Assembly: GCF_003286085.1 (NCBI RefSeq)
Contig: NW_020825340.1
Coordinates: 1,798,001 to 1,862,000 of the forward strand
Origin: Drosophila persimilis
Taxonomy: Eukaryota; Arthropoda; Insecta; Diptera; Drosophilidae
DNA length: 64,000 bases
Reading direction: 5' to 3'
Shown: positions 21,122 through 33,324 of the stretch, one piece after another
How positions within the stretch are numbered: position 1 is the first letter of the stretch
Layout: every line of letters begins with the position of its first letter
Notes under the pieces: generated by a model
The model's database searches: none
Seen by the model: the letters and a program-made list of their open reading frames with translations, nothing else
What the model was told of the DNA's origin: nothing
Program-made: the position numbers and the translations under genes

Positions 21122-21539
21122 TTTTTCTGTTCAATGGCAGATTGTTACTAACCACAAAAACTATCAGTAATGTGGTACTTTTGTTTAATTGCTTATATTT
21201 TGTTGTAACCACACTTGGTAGTAGCCTTGCCTTATCCGCTGCTTAAGAATGTCGAACTCTCCAGCAAAGCGATCATGGATGGGATGGATCGTCTTCGTTG
21301 CACGTATATACATATGTATACCCAATTCTCAGTCAGTACATACTCTTTCTCTCTCTGTCTCTCTTTCACACAAACACCAATTTTGTTTCTTTCCCGCTCT
21401 TTTCCGCTCGAGAAGGAGAGTGAATAAGAGAAACTCGTTGAAGTGGAAGCGTAGCCAATCTGATCCGAATTTGGCAGTCTGATACCAGACTCTATGATAT
21501 AGCCTTTTTGCCACAGATTTTCGTTTTTTGTGATGTAGG

Positions 21540-21680
21540 AAGGTGGGAGATCTAGGCGCTCACCAAGACGGACGTACAGAAAGACATGACTATATCGACT
21601 CGACTTTTAGTGCTGATCAAGAATAAATATACATACTTTATAGGGTGGGAGACGCTTCCTTTGTCATACTGCTGGCCCTC
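21540..21680 (+). repeat. Degenerate dispersed repeat, copy 2
   Basis: Carries GATCTAGGCGCTCACCAAGA, TGCTGATCAAGAATAAATAT and ACTTTATAGGGTGGGAGACG in the same order as the copy at 12400-12530. No open frame. Confidence 0.6.
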
Positions 21681-21776
21681 CAAGTGGACTGGACATTGGC
21701 GCACAAACTAACAAAAAATAATGATGTATTTTTTTTAACAATCTTCTCTTTTATTGTTATTAATATTCTGGGAATT

Positions 21777-22236
21777 TCATTCCAATTCGGTTTCAGACAC
21801 TAACTGTGCTGCTTGGGGGGCCTTCGAAATGACTTCCCCCTTCACAAACGCCTTCAGAAACAGCTTGAACGCCTTCCTCTCATCAGTAGTGAGTTCCAAG
21901 TCAGAGTCCATACTTTTCTCTCTGATTGTGCATTGGTTCGCGGATTCCGCCACTATAATCGTATGGTTTTCCATCAGCGCATGGCGAATTGCAATTTCGT
22001 TTGCGAGGATTGCATTATACTCAGCACTCAATAAATATCCGCCTTTGATTCCAAAATTTTTGGCTGTAAGCTCGGTAGGGTGAAAACTTAGTTGGTGTAA
22101 ATAGCATGCAGCACTTACCGCTGGTACGAATATTGTAAAACATGACCTCTGGCTCTGTAAGGCCCATCAGAATCTTCGTATCCCCACTGGGAGAAGATAT
22201 GAGGGCGTAGTATTTTCCATCTTTAAAGCAAGACAT
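21777..22236 (-). CDS. Unrecognised 134-residue protein, two exons
   Basis: Exons 22236..22119 and 22063..21777, joined through a 55-base intron with GTAAGT donor and CAG acceptor. The start ATG at 22236 has a good AAA-rich context after a stop-rich leader. I do not recognise the protein. Exon 1 reads like a small beta-rich segment (DGKYYALISSPSGDTKILMG), and exon 2 begins NFGIKGGYLLSAEYNAILANE and is probably helical; it ends in an acidic, Ser/Glu-rich tail. There is no signal peptide and no membrane segment. The two exons share a frame and have normal coding bias, which argues for a real, perhaps lineage-restricted gene. Confidence 0.6.
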
Positions 22237-23135
22237 TTTGGGAGGTCTTATGAAGTTTTATGTCTTCAGTTTATATTATAAACTTTATAAGGTTCTGTTA
22301 ACAGTGGAAAATTTGTAGGGAATTTTTGTGTGGTATCCCTATTTTTTTTTGTCTCTCAAGCTCCTGACTGTCGAAGTGTTAGAAAATGCTATTAATATTT
22401 CTCTCTACTGCGTCGCAGACCAGAGGTTAGAGATCTAGCTAATGGCCCTATGACATTAGACTTAGCTAACTGACTAGCTGCAAAAACAGAGAAAGCCGTA
22501 TGGAAGTAGCATGCAGTGAGAGTTTTTTTGTTTTAAAAAACATCATGTTGTTTCAAATAGTGCCTCAGTTCTTCGAGTGATAGCCGGGATATATGTCTAG
22601 AGACGGTTGAGTTTTGTCTCATGTGCTATCTCTCTCTTCGCAGTAAAGTTAGCGAAGTCTAATGCCATAGAGCTTTAAGAGCTACAGGTATATACATATT
22701 TTGCATCCTTAACTTAATTACCGTATACCACAATACTTCAAGACCAATATAGACTGAAGAAGTTCCGATTAGTCAATAGTCCATCCTAGCCTTGATTGGT
22801 CAGTTTGGTTTAAATTTTGTTTTACATTGAATTTAACTATTATAATTAAGTGTAGTATAATATGTTTATTTATTGCTTTCAGCTAACTTATTGTATTTTC
22901 CATAATTTTTGGTTTCTTATGCGCTATGGTATGGATGTTTGTGTGAATATTAGTGTTGGGTAAATATTGCTCACTCATGAGCAACACAACACTAGTGAAT
23001 ATAGATACGATCGCGTTTCCTGCAGGCAAAATACATATGTATATGCATGTGTTGTTACAAAAAAAAAAAACAAAAAATGTGTTGTATGTTGGTGTGTGAA
23101 AAATGTGTGTGTTGTTTACAAATATCATCGTGCAT
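22237..23135. other. Spacer between the small gene and the amino-acid transporter
   Basis: AT-rich with a dispersed-repeat fragment at about 22555-22650 and a poly-A run near 23060. It includes the 3' UTR of the transporter on the minus strand. No gene is recognised. Confidence 0.5.
22555..22650 (+). repeat. Second dispersed repeat family, copy 1
   Basis: CTCAGTTCTTCGAGTGATAG followed by CCGGGATATATGTCT, then TATCTCTCTCTTCGCA. The copy at 58205-58290 has the same blocks in the same order. Confidence 0.6.
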
Positions 23136-25230
23136 TCAAGATGTGCTGTGCATCAATATCAGCGGGACCTCGTTGCTGTATTTCGAGTTTTCTTGGCCAA
23201 GCAGGGCCGATTCGCTACAATCGCGCATAATGGCCATGGAATTGTTGCGCTGCTCCCTCTGCCTCAAGCGGCTGTGGCGGATGCCGTAGGCCAGGAAGAT
23301 CGCCAGACCTATGGTGAGCCAAATACAAAAACGCACCCAGGTGAGGATGTCCAATTTGATCATCAGGTATATGTTGATCAATATGGATATGCCTGGGAGC
23401 CAAGGAACCAAGGGCACCTTAAAGGAGAGATTCACTGCGGATGTGGGCTGACGCGAGATGATCACCAGCATGATTACCAAAGGTATGGCCCCCAGTATCA
23501 GGGCAATGCCATCGAAATGAGTGACATTTGACAGATCCTCTTCAAATTTGGTAAGAATTTGCGAGAAAACAAAGCACCACAGAGCTGAAAGCGAATGATG
23601 GCGTTGATTCTTTGAATTTTATAAATAGCACTGTTTTACTTACAGAACAGAGTCACCATCACAGTGACAATCCTCGACGTTTGCTTGGTTGAGACGGTCA
23701 AGCCTTTGGAATTAAAGAGACGCCGCCACAGTGCACAGGGCTGATCCTGGTCAGCGGAACCGGAAGAGCGACTGTTGCCAATGATGCGACTCTCGCGACG
23801 GTCATCCACCTCGTAACGCAGCATAAGGACACAGCTAGCCACCATGGAGTAGGCCAGCAAGGTGCCAATCGACATCATATTCACCAGCTGGCTCAGGTTG
23901 AAGACGGCGGCCAGAATGCCAGTCAACAGACCGGTAAGCATGGTTCCCTTGAAAGGAGTTTTGTACTTTTCGCTAATGTCTCCCAAAAACCTGAAGAGCA
24001 GTCCGTCGTTGGACATGGCAAAGACAATGCGTGGCAGTGGAAACATTGCCCCCATCATGCTGGAGCACAGGCCAAACATCGCGCCAATGCTGACCACATA
24101 CTCCGCCACATGCCAGCCATTGATCCTGAAGACGTGCGGCAGCGGTGCCTTTTCATCCTGCTCATAGTAGGGCAGCATCATGGTTAGCACCGAAGAAACG
24201 CCAAAGTAGGCGAGGAAAATCATGGCCAGGGAGACGATTACAGCAAATGGAATGGATTTCTTCGGATTCTTTGCCTCCTCGCCCGCGGTAGCGATGCAAT
24301 CGAAGCCAATGAAACCGTAAAAGCAAACAGCGGCCCCCTTAATAATGCCAGAGACACCGTATGGCATAAAGCCACCGTCGCCATATCCCTCCGGCACAGA
24401 AGATTTCGGTATGGACCAGTTGCTGCTGGAAACTATCGAAGGAATCAGACCAATGGACAACCAAAGATTGTGTGTGACTAGAACTCACCATGGAAGAGCC
24501 CCGCGATGATCACAAAGAGAACTACGCCCAAGTTCAGAATGGTGAAGACATTATTTACCCGCGTCGACTCCTTGGCGCCCACGGCAATGGCCAACGAGAA
24601 CAGTATGGTGACCACAAAGGCGAACAGATCCGGATAGGCACCCAGACCCTGTATATTAATGGGCATATGGGTGCCCAGAAAGCTGCTCATTGGGTTCCCA
24701 CAAAGTTGGTCCAGATATGTGCTTAGCCCTTTCACGACGCTAGCGGAACCTGTCCGAAAAATGAAAACATCAAAACGGAAATCAATATAAAATATGAGAA
24801 TTAATTGATAAAAATAATGGCAATCAGACGGCGGCGCCATCAATTGAATTGCCGCCAGCTTACCAATTGCGTATTCGAGTATGAGATTCCATCCAATGAG
24901 AAACGCAATGAACTCGCCAATGGTCACATAGCTGTAGATGTATGCAGAGCCCGCCTTGGGAACACGGGCTCCGAACTCCGCATAGCAGAGACCAGCGAAT
25001 ATCGAGGCAATCGCAGCAATTAGAAAGCTGATGACCACAGCGGGGCCGGCCACCTGCTTGGACACTTCGCCAGCCAGGACATAGACACCCACGCCCAGCG
25101 TTGAGCCAATGCCGAGGGCCGTGAGATCAAAGGCCGACAAGACCTTGGCCAGCTTGGACTCATTCGAGTCCTCCAGAGGCTTCTTGCGTGTGAGCACGCG
25201 AAAGGCATTCGTCACGCTCCAGCTCGGCAT
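23136..25230 (-). CDS. Cationic amino-acid transporter (SLC7/CAT family)
   Basis: Exons 25230..24864, 24749..24489, 24432..23644 and 23584..23136 give 621 residues. Predicted plasma-membrane transporter of arginine, lysine and ornithine, with about 14 hydrophobic segments. Family features: [20 protein letters not shown] (first membrane segment with the Gly-rich substrate loop), [20 protein letters not shown], and [20 protein letters not shown] in the middle; the C-terminal third matches the CAT-specific extension. The start MPSWS at 25230 was chosen because the in-frame upstream sequence (to 25485) is repetitive and unlike any transporter N-terminus. All three introns are phase 1. It resembles the D. 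melanogaster CG5535 group; I cannot separate it from its paralogues by eye. Confidence 0.92.
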
Positions 25231-28200
25231 GCTGAAAAATGTAATCGAATTAAGTACATATGTAATAACGGGCCGATCGTTCGGCTCTGTTCGGGCTGTA
25301 GGGCTGTAGAGCTGTAGGGCTGTAGGGCTATAGGGCTTTTGCTGAGCTCTACAATATACTCGGACCTGATGCTTACAGAACCCACATATTAACACGTTCG
25401 CAGATTTTGTACGGGTCGCAATGGGGGTGGCGATGGCGGTGTCGGTGGAAAGTGGCTGTAGATGGGCCACGCTTCCATTGGGCAAAAGAAATGTGCGGAG
25501 TTGGGTTTATGGGCCGGCCATAAGAAAATTAGTAGGCGTCTGTTAATGTGCGAATGTAGACTACGTTGTTTATGATTAGGTCGCGTCGCGAAAGCTGATT
25601 TAAATTTGAGTCTTGTGATCATCGGGTATGATCCCCCGATGACTAAGTGGGAAATCTGATTATAAACGCATCTACATATGCATCTCAATTGACTCGGATC
25701 CTCTAGGTTAATTCAGGCCAATTCTGGCATTTCTTCAGGCAGTTTTTGAATGTGGTCATGTAGATATTTATACACAGGCCTTGAATCCCACCAGCAAATC
25801 ATAGAATACAAACAGTTTTTAAGAAATTGTATGGTCCCAATCTAAACTGGTATAGAATAGAGTTCTTCTTAGTTCCTCTTCGCTATTGTGCGTGCTTTAC
25901 TCCTTTTTAAATAAGCGTTAAAGTTTTTCCTTTGAAATTTTCTTAAATTAAAGCGTAAACTGTTTCGATTCCCTTATATTCTCACCTTTTTTCTTTAAGA
26001 AATAATCAAAATCCCTTGGAGATTATCAACGAAAGCAATCTGTTTGTCTCTTTATTCGTATCACAAGTTTTCCACAGCTATTTTATGGTATTTTTTTTAG
26101 CTTTCAATTATCACAAATAATAATCCATCTTTTATAGTTCGATTCCCAGGCACGGAATCAAATGGCAAGAATGTGAATCGTCAAATTAAACGATGTATCT
26201 TTTCTTTCTAATTGAATTTCAGAATTGAATCGTATAGAGCCAGAGACTGTTCGAGCTGTGTCTGAACTTTAAACGTGAGTGCGAAACCGTTAAATAGCGC
26301 ATTTGGGTGTACGGCCCGGGGAGATCGTGGTGAGTTGAGTTGAGGGAGAAGCTGCTTGCCGCCCTTACCCACCCCACGATGTGTGGGCAAGCCGCATCCT
26401 CAGGTCGGACACGAAGCCGTGGCGCCATGAAACGAGGTGGAATCACGTCGTTGGCGATGATAACGCTAATTAATTCGTCACCATGCTCGTAGAGCAGTCT
26501 TCCCTACGTACCCTACCCTGGGACCTGGGAATTCTCAGAATTCCATGCCAGGTGACTTAACATGACCTCTGTGGCCCCAAAAGCCTAATGAATTGTCATG
26601 ATCGATTAGCGGTTGAGGTATAGTATTTTTGATATGATTATGGCGCATTACTGATATGAAGGGAAACCCGGAAAATGCTGACAATAACATTCCGTTAAAG
26701 GAATGCCTAATATGTGTATTTTGCATACAAATTCCTTTACAAGTTGTGCAATTTCTCATGTGGAGCGTCAAGGATGCCAAATTTTAGGGGAAAATAATGA
26801 TGTCTTGAAGCCTCTTCAATGGATGGCTGTGGAACCTGAAACCCTATTTTTCAGTGAATGCCTTCTCAAAACATTTCCAGTGGTTTCCTATATGTTTATA
26901 TTTGCTTTTAGCTACCCGATAGATTGGTATAATTTTTGTATCGGCTTCACGGCTTCAGTTTGCTGAAGTATGCAGTATGCTGATCCAAACATTTTTTGCA
27001 GGGAAGCTATTTGGTCCAAACTTCAGAATGGATTCCCTTCGTTTGCTTTCATGGAACCTTACTAATTGGGCTCTGTTTGAGTTTTCCATTGGCATGGCCG
27101 CGTGGATATGGATATTTGTATTGTTTATAGATAATTTTGGTGGCACGGGACTACGCGCTGCGGGGGTCGGATCGTGTGGCTCAGGTGGGTGTCAACCGTT
27201 GCTAAAAATACCCGCCGTATTTGATTGCATTTAACGCTAATTTTAGGCACTTGTTGCATGTCGACTCAGCTGACACTGCCACTGTTCTGTTCTGTTCCAC
27301 TCCACTCACCCATAGTATTCGGCGAACTCCTCCATTGTTGATACTCGAATCAATTCAATCAATTTGGCTTCCAATTAATATCATCAATTTGCGGCAAGTT
27401 CTCGCTCTCCTCACACGGAAGCGGCTGTGGCACTGCTGGTCTCTAGAAATGTACTGTGTACTGCAGCCGGTACTATCCAAAGAAATCACATTATTTTCAA
27501 CCACGCAACCACGTTGCAGCTGCTCGTGCTCTCTGGCCATTATTGTTGGTCGATTCAAAGAGAGGAACCGGGTTGCCAACGTCTTCGTTTCGCCCAAATG
27601 CTGGCCCTGACTTCTGGCCCAGTGCGTATGGCTGACAACCCCAATCGCGGAGAGGTACAACAATCATATCCAGCTCTCTCCCACTCTCTCACGCTCTCTG
27701 GTGGTCTTTTTAAGCTTATTTAAAGGCATTTTCTATTGCATCAGCCCAGTTCCTATTTCCCTTGGTAGAGTTTCTAAGAATAAGGCGCCATTTGGCTCTC
27801 ATAACAAATCCGAACATGCGAACTATTTCAGCGATGGATATGGATATTAGGTTCTTTACTGATAATTCTACCTGATTGTTCTAGAGAACTAGGGCATGCT
27901 GTATTTGCTTGAGGGTTGTAACAGGTAAACTATATTCATATCGATTGGACGGTGGTAGATCTTATATTAACGTATTTTAGGGTATCTTATGTCCCTGGAA
28001 TCTAAAGATATCACCCCTGGCATACATTTAAAAAAAAGAAATTGATAATTTGTTTATAATTAACGTCACCGATTCACATGTTAATCAATAAGAGCAACGA
28101 ATCACTGAATGAATGAATCATTGAAATTCTTTTTCGCGTAGATGGCATTTAATCTGTATTTATTAATCAATGCTTTTATTGATAACAATTTATTCACAAC

Positions 28201-28369
28201 TTCCAAATCGAATACTTTATTTAATTATTAATATTTTGTATAATTATGTATATATTTTTTTAAATTCGAAAAAAAATAAACAAAATAACAAAAATATCAA
28301 TCGTTTGGTACGGCCAGACTGGGTCTAGCCCGCAAAATTTTTGGGCTATCACGTCAACCACAACGTCAG
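25231..28369. other. Gene-poor region upstream of the transporter
   Basis: Just upstream of the transporter start is a small array of GGGCTGTA-like units (25301-25338), probably in its 5' UTR. A TATA-like TATAAATATC (minus strand) lies near 25764. Around 27430-27700 the minus strand has a GC-richer stretch downstream of CTCTCTC (GAGA) runs, which might be a distal first exon of the transporter. No coding gene is recognised. Confidence 0.4.
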
Positions 28370-28930
28370 CCTCTTATTGTCGTCCAAGTACCGCATCAAG
28401 GACAGCGCTCGCACTTTCGTTGAAGCCAATGCCTGAATCCAAGGCAAGATCTGCTTTTATCGTGGATCGTCGTGGATCCGATTCACTCAAAACGGGAATA
28501 CTTCGCCGAGTCCCGTCCACCTCAGCTGCGGCTCAAGCAACTCAGAAAGCCCAGGCCAATCACCCCGATCTCAGAGGAGCTCTTCGATCAGCGCAGATGG
28601 AGTCAGGCTGGACCCACCCAACCATGGGTCTGGACCCACCAGATGGATCTCCCTGATGCGCCAATCACTTTTCAAGAAATCTTGGTGGACATAAAGAAAC
28701 TCAAGTCCAAGAAGGCCCCTGGCAACGACAGGATTGAAAATGTTGTGGCAAAGGCGCTACCAAACAGGGATATTCTATTCTATGTATATCTGTTCCCCAA
28801 AGCCTGGAGATGAGTCCACATGATCATGCTGCCAAAGCCAGAAAAGCCACCGGAAGACCTAAGAAACCCTAGAGCAATTAGTCCCCTGTGGACTTTTGGC
28901 AAAATGTTTTTAGATCGTGTTAAAAGTTAA
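28370..28930 (+). mobile_element. Dead jockey-clade non-LTR retrotransposon fragment
   Basis: From 28472 one frame runs to 28930 with a single stop (TGA at 28811). It matches the start of a non-LTR reverse transcriptase: LVDIKKLKSKKAPGNDRIEN is the finger region, and after the stop VHMIMLPKPEKPPEDLRNPR and AISPLWTFGKMF correspond to the typical MIPKPGKPP..YRPISLL..LGK block. About ten residues that normally precede FPKAW are missing, and the catalytic part of the enzyme is absent. Upstream sequence in shifted frames probably derives from the same element. Non-functional remnant. Confidence 0.75.
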
Positions 28931-30412
28931 TTAATTAATATTTAAATCGAACTAGCGCGCCAAGGTAGAAATTCGAATACTCAACCCACCACAAGGTGCT
29001 CTTAGGCAAGGTGGGAAATCCAGAGAGAATTCAACAGAGAGAGAGAGAGAGAGTGGTAACTCACTTTATTTCACCTCAGCAATCAGCTGACGACCAAACC
29101 CACCGCAACATTGAGCGCGCCAGATCGACTGGCCCCCGCCAATTGATTCCGTTAACTCCCCACCAGTCCACAGAGAGATCCACACCATCCACACATCCAA
29201 CCATCGCGAACGAGGCCTGATAAGCCCATTGTGTGTGTTTCGCGTTTGTTGTGCTTTCGTTCGCTGTGTTTTCGCTTGTCTGTCCGGCGCTGGAGTAGAA
29301 AAAGAAACGGTAAAAGTGTGGGAAAAAACGCTTCTCGGTTGTTTTTAACCATTAAAAACTTAAAAAATGCTCGAAGCAGCTTAAAACTAAGGTGGCTACC
29401 TCTTAGAAAGCCTTAAATAGGCAACAATCAATCAATTCAATCAATCTTAGTGCAATTCTACATGCATACAACAAAATATACGAGTATGTGTGTACTTAGG
29501 CTTGTATGGATGGGCTATTCTCTATGTACTTCAATACATGGATACCACCCATTTTTATGCACTGGGCAAACAGAGTAAATATAAATGTAAAAAAATAATA
29601 AAGATCATTGCAGATGCAGATTAGCACCCTTAACAGTTCTCATATATACATATGTACATATGTACATATACATATTCTTTATGAACAAATATTTCTTGGT
29701 TTAAAAATCTTCCATCAAACTTTATATATTTTGTGAGCATTTTTCTTGCCTACAGGCATATGCCATCTTTTAATAAGAAAAGTGTATTCGCAAGACAACT
29801 GGCAGGTCAAGCCAATCAATTATAAACATACTCGTATGTATGTACATGTTGTACATACATATGTAATATGTAGTATCTTTTCTATGACATTCGGCCAACT
29901 CTCATTCCCAGCTTCAACACATTTGCATTTAATTTTGGTGCTACTCATTAGCCGTGTAATTTGTCCGCCAGAATCCGTCACACTTTGTTAAACAATACGA
30001 GTATTGCTGGAAATATTTGTTCAAGTGCAGTGCAGTGCAAATGTGATGGCTAATATTAGCTTGTTTCCATTTTTTGTACTCAATTTATTTCTCAATTAAC
30101 GAAACGGCAAAGAAACAGTTTGGGCCGAAAATTAAAGGGAAAAAAACCCCATGAAAATAAAACAATATTAGGCCAGGTGGATTTTCACTAGGTAGATGAG
30201 TCGGATGGATTGTATTAAACGGCTAATACATAGGTACTTACATATGTACATCTATGCGGAACGGAACGGAACGGAAAGGAAAACTCATCCATCATTGGAA
30301 TAGTGTCCCACACCGACTTATCGCCAGTGCCATCGCCATTCACTATGTTAATTTTGTTAAATGACTTTTTTGCCTTAATTTCAGTTTTGTTTCCAGTTCC
30401 ATTTATGGCGCC
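28931..30412. other. Spacer upstream of arylsulfatase copy 1
   Basis: Includes a GA run (29035-29053), a GC-richer block (29040-29400) that may be part of another repeat, TACATATGTACATATG palindromes near 29650 and 29860, and a GGAAC tandem at 30257-30280. A polypyrimidine-CAG acceptor (TTTCCAG near 30396) just before the sulfatase start suggests a spliced 5' UTR. No gene is recognised. Confidence 0.4.
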
Positions 30413-30434
30413 ATGGCGATGTCAACTGATCTGA
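30405..30434 (+). promoter_or_regulatory. Overlapping upstream ORF at the sulfatase start
   Basis: The first ATG (30405) opens a nine-codon frame ending in TGA at 30432 and overlaps the coding start at 30413 out of frame. If present in the mRNA it would reduce initiation at the main ATG. Confidence 0.5.
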
Positions 30435-32452
30435 GCCAAATGAGAAATAGCCATAGAAATGTGCCGATAATTTTGTTGTTAACTGCCGGATTAGCCATTG
30501 CCTTGGCGAATGGTCAAGACGCGAGATCCCCCGGCAAACCGCACATCATCATCATAATGGCTGATGATATGGTGAGTGTCTAGTATGATCGTTTGAATCG
30601 CTGCTAATTATAGATCCCATCCCCCTTGCCAGGGCTTCGACGATGTGAGCTTTCGTGGCTCCAATAACTTTCTCACGCCCAATATCGACGCCTTGGCATA
30701 TAGCGGAGTGATTCTGAACAATCTGTACACCGCTGCCATGTGCACTCCCAGCCGGGCTGCTCTTCTCACTGGAAAATATCCCATTAACACAGGTTTCTAT
30801 CGCGAATAGATCCGACCCGAATGCAGACCAATAGCAAATCTATTCTCAGGCATGCAGCACTATGTGATCGTGAATAATCAGCCCTGGGGTCTGCCGCAGC
30901 AGGAGAAGACAATGGCGGAGATCTTCCGGGAGAACGGCTACTACACCAGTCTCCTGGGCAAGTGGCATCTGGGGATGTCGCAGCGCAACTTTACGCCCAC
31001 CCAGCGGGGCTTCGACCATCATCTGGGCTACTTGGGAGCCTATGTGGACTATTACGACCAGACCTACCAGCAAAATGTGAGAGGTGGCTCTAAAAAGTCG
31101 ATGCTGAAGATCCTTTACTTTTGTGGGTCCCTTGCAGGGCAAGAATTACGCGAGAGGGCATGACTTTCGCCTTAATCTGAACGTCACTCACGACCAGGTG
31201 GGCCACTACGTGACCGACGTGCTCAGCGACGCGGCCGTCGAGCTGATCGAGCAGCACAGTGGCAGCAACAGCAGCCAGCCACTCTTCCTGCTCCTCAGCC
31301 ACCTGGCCCCGCATGCGGCCAACGCCGACGATCCCATGCAGGCTCCCGCCGAGGAGCTGGCCAAGTTCGAGTACATCCGGAACGAGACCCATCGCTATTA
31401 CGCCGCCATGGTATCGCGGCTGGACAGGAGTGTGGGGCGAGTCATCGATGCCCTGGCCCGCCAGCAGATGCTGCAGGACAGCATTGTACTCTTCCTGTCG
31501 GACAACGGCGGACCCACAGTGGGCGAGCACTCGTCGACGGCCTCCAACTATCCCTTGAGAGGCGTAAGTATCGCACAGAGAATCAGATATTCCGGTCAAT
31601 TGGTCCTATTGATTCAGATTTTCTGATCTACAGCAAAAGAACTCTCCCTGGGAGGGAGGTCTGCGCTCGTCTGCGGCCATCTGGAGCACCGAGTTCGAGC
31701 GGCTGGGCACCGTGTGGAAGCAGCAGACCTACATTGGCGACCTTCTGCCGACGCTCGCCGCAGCGGCGGGCATAGCTCCAGATCCGGACCTGAAATTGGA
31801 CGGAATGAATCTCTGGTCGGCCCTCAAGTACGGTTACGAGTCGTTGGAGCGAGAGATCGTGCACAACATCGACATGGACCCGTCGGCACCCTATCTGGCC
31901 TACACCCGAGGCAAGTGGAAGGTGGTGAACGGCACCACCAACGCGGCCCTCTTCGACGGCTGGCTGGGCGAGCGGGTAACGCGGGAAGTGGATCCCCGAT
32001 CCGCGAACTACGAGGAGCTGATCCGCAACACCAGTGTCTGGCAGCACCTCCAACTGCTTATGGGGAGCCAGAATGAGCGCAACATAACCAGTCTCCGGCA
32101 GCAGGCCCAGATCGAGTGCCCGGAGCCTCCGGGCGCGACCAAGCCGTGTCTCCCGCTACTGGCCCCCTGTCTCTTCGACATCGATGCGGATCCCTGCGAG
32201 CGGAACAATCTGTACGAGGACTACCGCAACACGACCATCTTTCTCGACTTGCTGCAACGCATCGAACAGTTTGCAAGCCAGGCCCATGCTCCGAACAACA
32301 TGCCAGAGGATCCGGATTGCGATCCACGCTTTTACCACAACGAGTGGACCTGGTGGCAGGACGAACAGGCCTCCGGGGCAGCTATCATGTGGAGCGTTAA
32401 ACGATTAAACCCTCTTCTGGTAGTATTCGTAGGCTTTTGGTGGATATTGTAA
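30413..32452 (+). CDS. Arylsulfatase B-like enzyme, copy 1
   Basis: Exons 30413..30571, 30633..30792, 30850..31076, 31138..31563 and 31634..32452 give 596 residues. Secretory-pathway sulfatase predicted to remove sulfate from glycosaminoglycans or glycolipids. Seen: an N-terminal hydrophobic segment ([18 protein letters not shown]), metal-binding MADDMGFDD, and the signature [14 protein letters not shown], whose Cys is converted to formylglycine. [13 protein letters not shown] and [15 protein letters not shown] are also conserved. The C-terminus is a hydrophobic stretch ([14 protein letters not shown]) preceded by small residues, which looks like a GPI-attachment signal or tail anchor and is not usual in vertebrate ARSB. 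Starts at 30413, 30419 or 30440 share the frame. The paralogue is at 39851-41826; the pair resembles CG7402/CG7408. Confidence 0.92.
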
Positions 32453-33324
32453 ACTGGTAAGTGATTTCGGAATATTTACATAAAGCATGCAAAATATTTT
32501 CTACATATGTATACTGTCACATATCCGCAGACATCTGGCCCAAAAGTATGCTCCCGAAAATCAATCCCAACTCTGAAATGAAACGTCGAAACTTTGGAAA
32601 CAAAACAACTCTTCTTCTGCAACATTCCAGAGAACTCACAGGCGAAAGGTCCGACTAAACTGTTAGTTGGAACAATTAATGGTTCTGAGTAGTGTCTAAG
32701 TGGTAATCAACTAGATTATGTATGTGCCTATCTTATCGATGGGCCCATCGCTTCTGTGAATTGTGATAGTTGCAAAACCCCCGTCAATATATAAATACAT
32801 ACCTATATACAAGAGACGTAAATCAATCAAAAGATCCCTAAAAACGAATCACTGTCCATCAGGCAGAGCTTTAAAGGTGCTTGAAGTGGCTTTGTTGTGT
32901 GATATACAGCTTTGCTATTGTTAGAAAGTTTATTTTTTGTCGTCTGTCTTCTAAGAAACATTCCAAGAAATCAACATACATCAGTGATCTATGATCACCA
33001 ATTATTCAGTTCTATAATTAGCATTTCCGCGTAGATTTTTTTTCGAGTGTATTGTTATCAAAGTCATTGTTATCCCAGTCATAAATTAGGCAAACAAAAA
33101 TATAGATTATTATACAAGAATAATATATAAATATACTTTCTTTGAAATCAGAGAATGTACATATATACATATGTAGATATATACATACGTTTCTTAATGT
33201 CTTTAGGCATAGAAATATTGCGAGTAAAACATATTTGATATAAATTATCGTTTTGTGTATTTATTTTAGAGATGCGATTTAAACTGTCACAAAGAGATCA
33301 TCATGATGGGTAGATTTTCCCTGT
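32453..33324. other. Spacer between sulfatase copy 1 and the DM9 cluster
   Basis: AT-rich convergent spacer holding the sulfatase 3' UTR and, on the minus strand, the 3' UTR of the first DM9 gene. No gene is seen. Confidence 0.5.

Larger units (their letters stand above)
20796..21776. other. Spacer with orphan coding-like fragment and dispersed repeat
   Basis: AT dinucleotide-rich up to 20890, then a GC-richer coding-like block (20892-21121), a CT-rich run (21345-21370) and a degenerate dispersed repeat (21540-21680). No intact gene is seen. Confidence 0.5.

Noticed and set aside
25231..25485. N-terminal extension of the amino-acid transporter
   Set aside because: Sequence is a GGGCTGTA-type repeat read in frame and does not resemble CAT N-termini.
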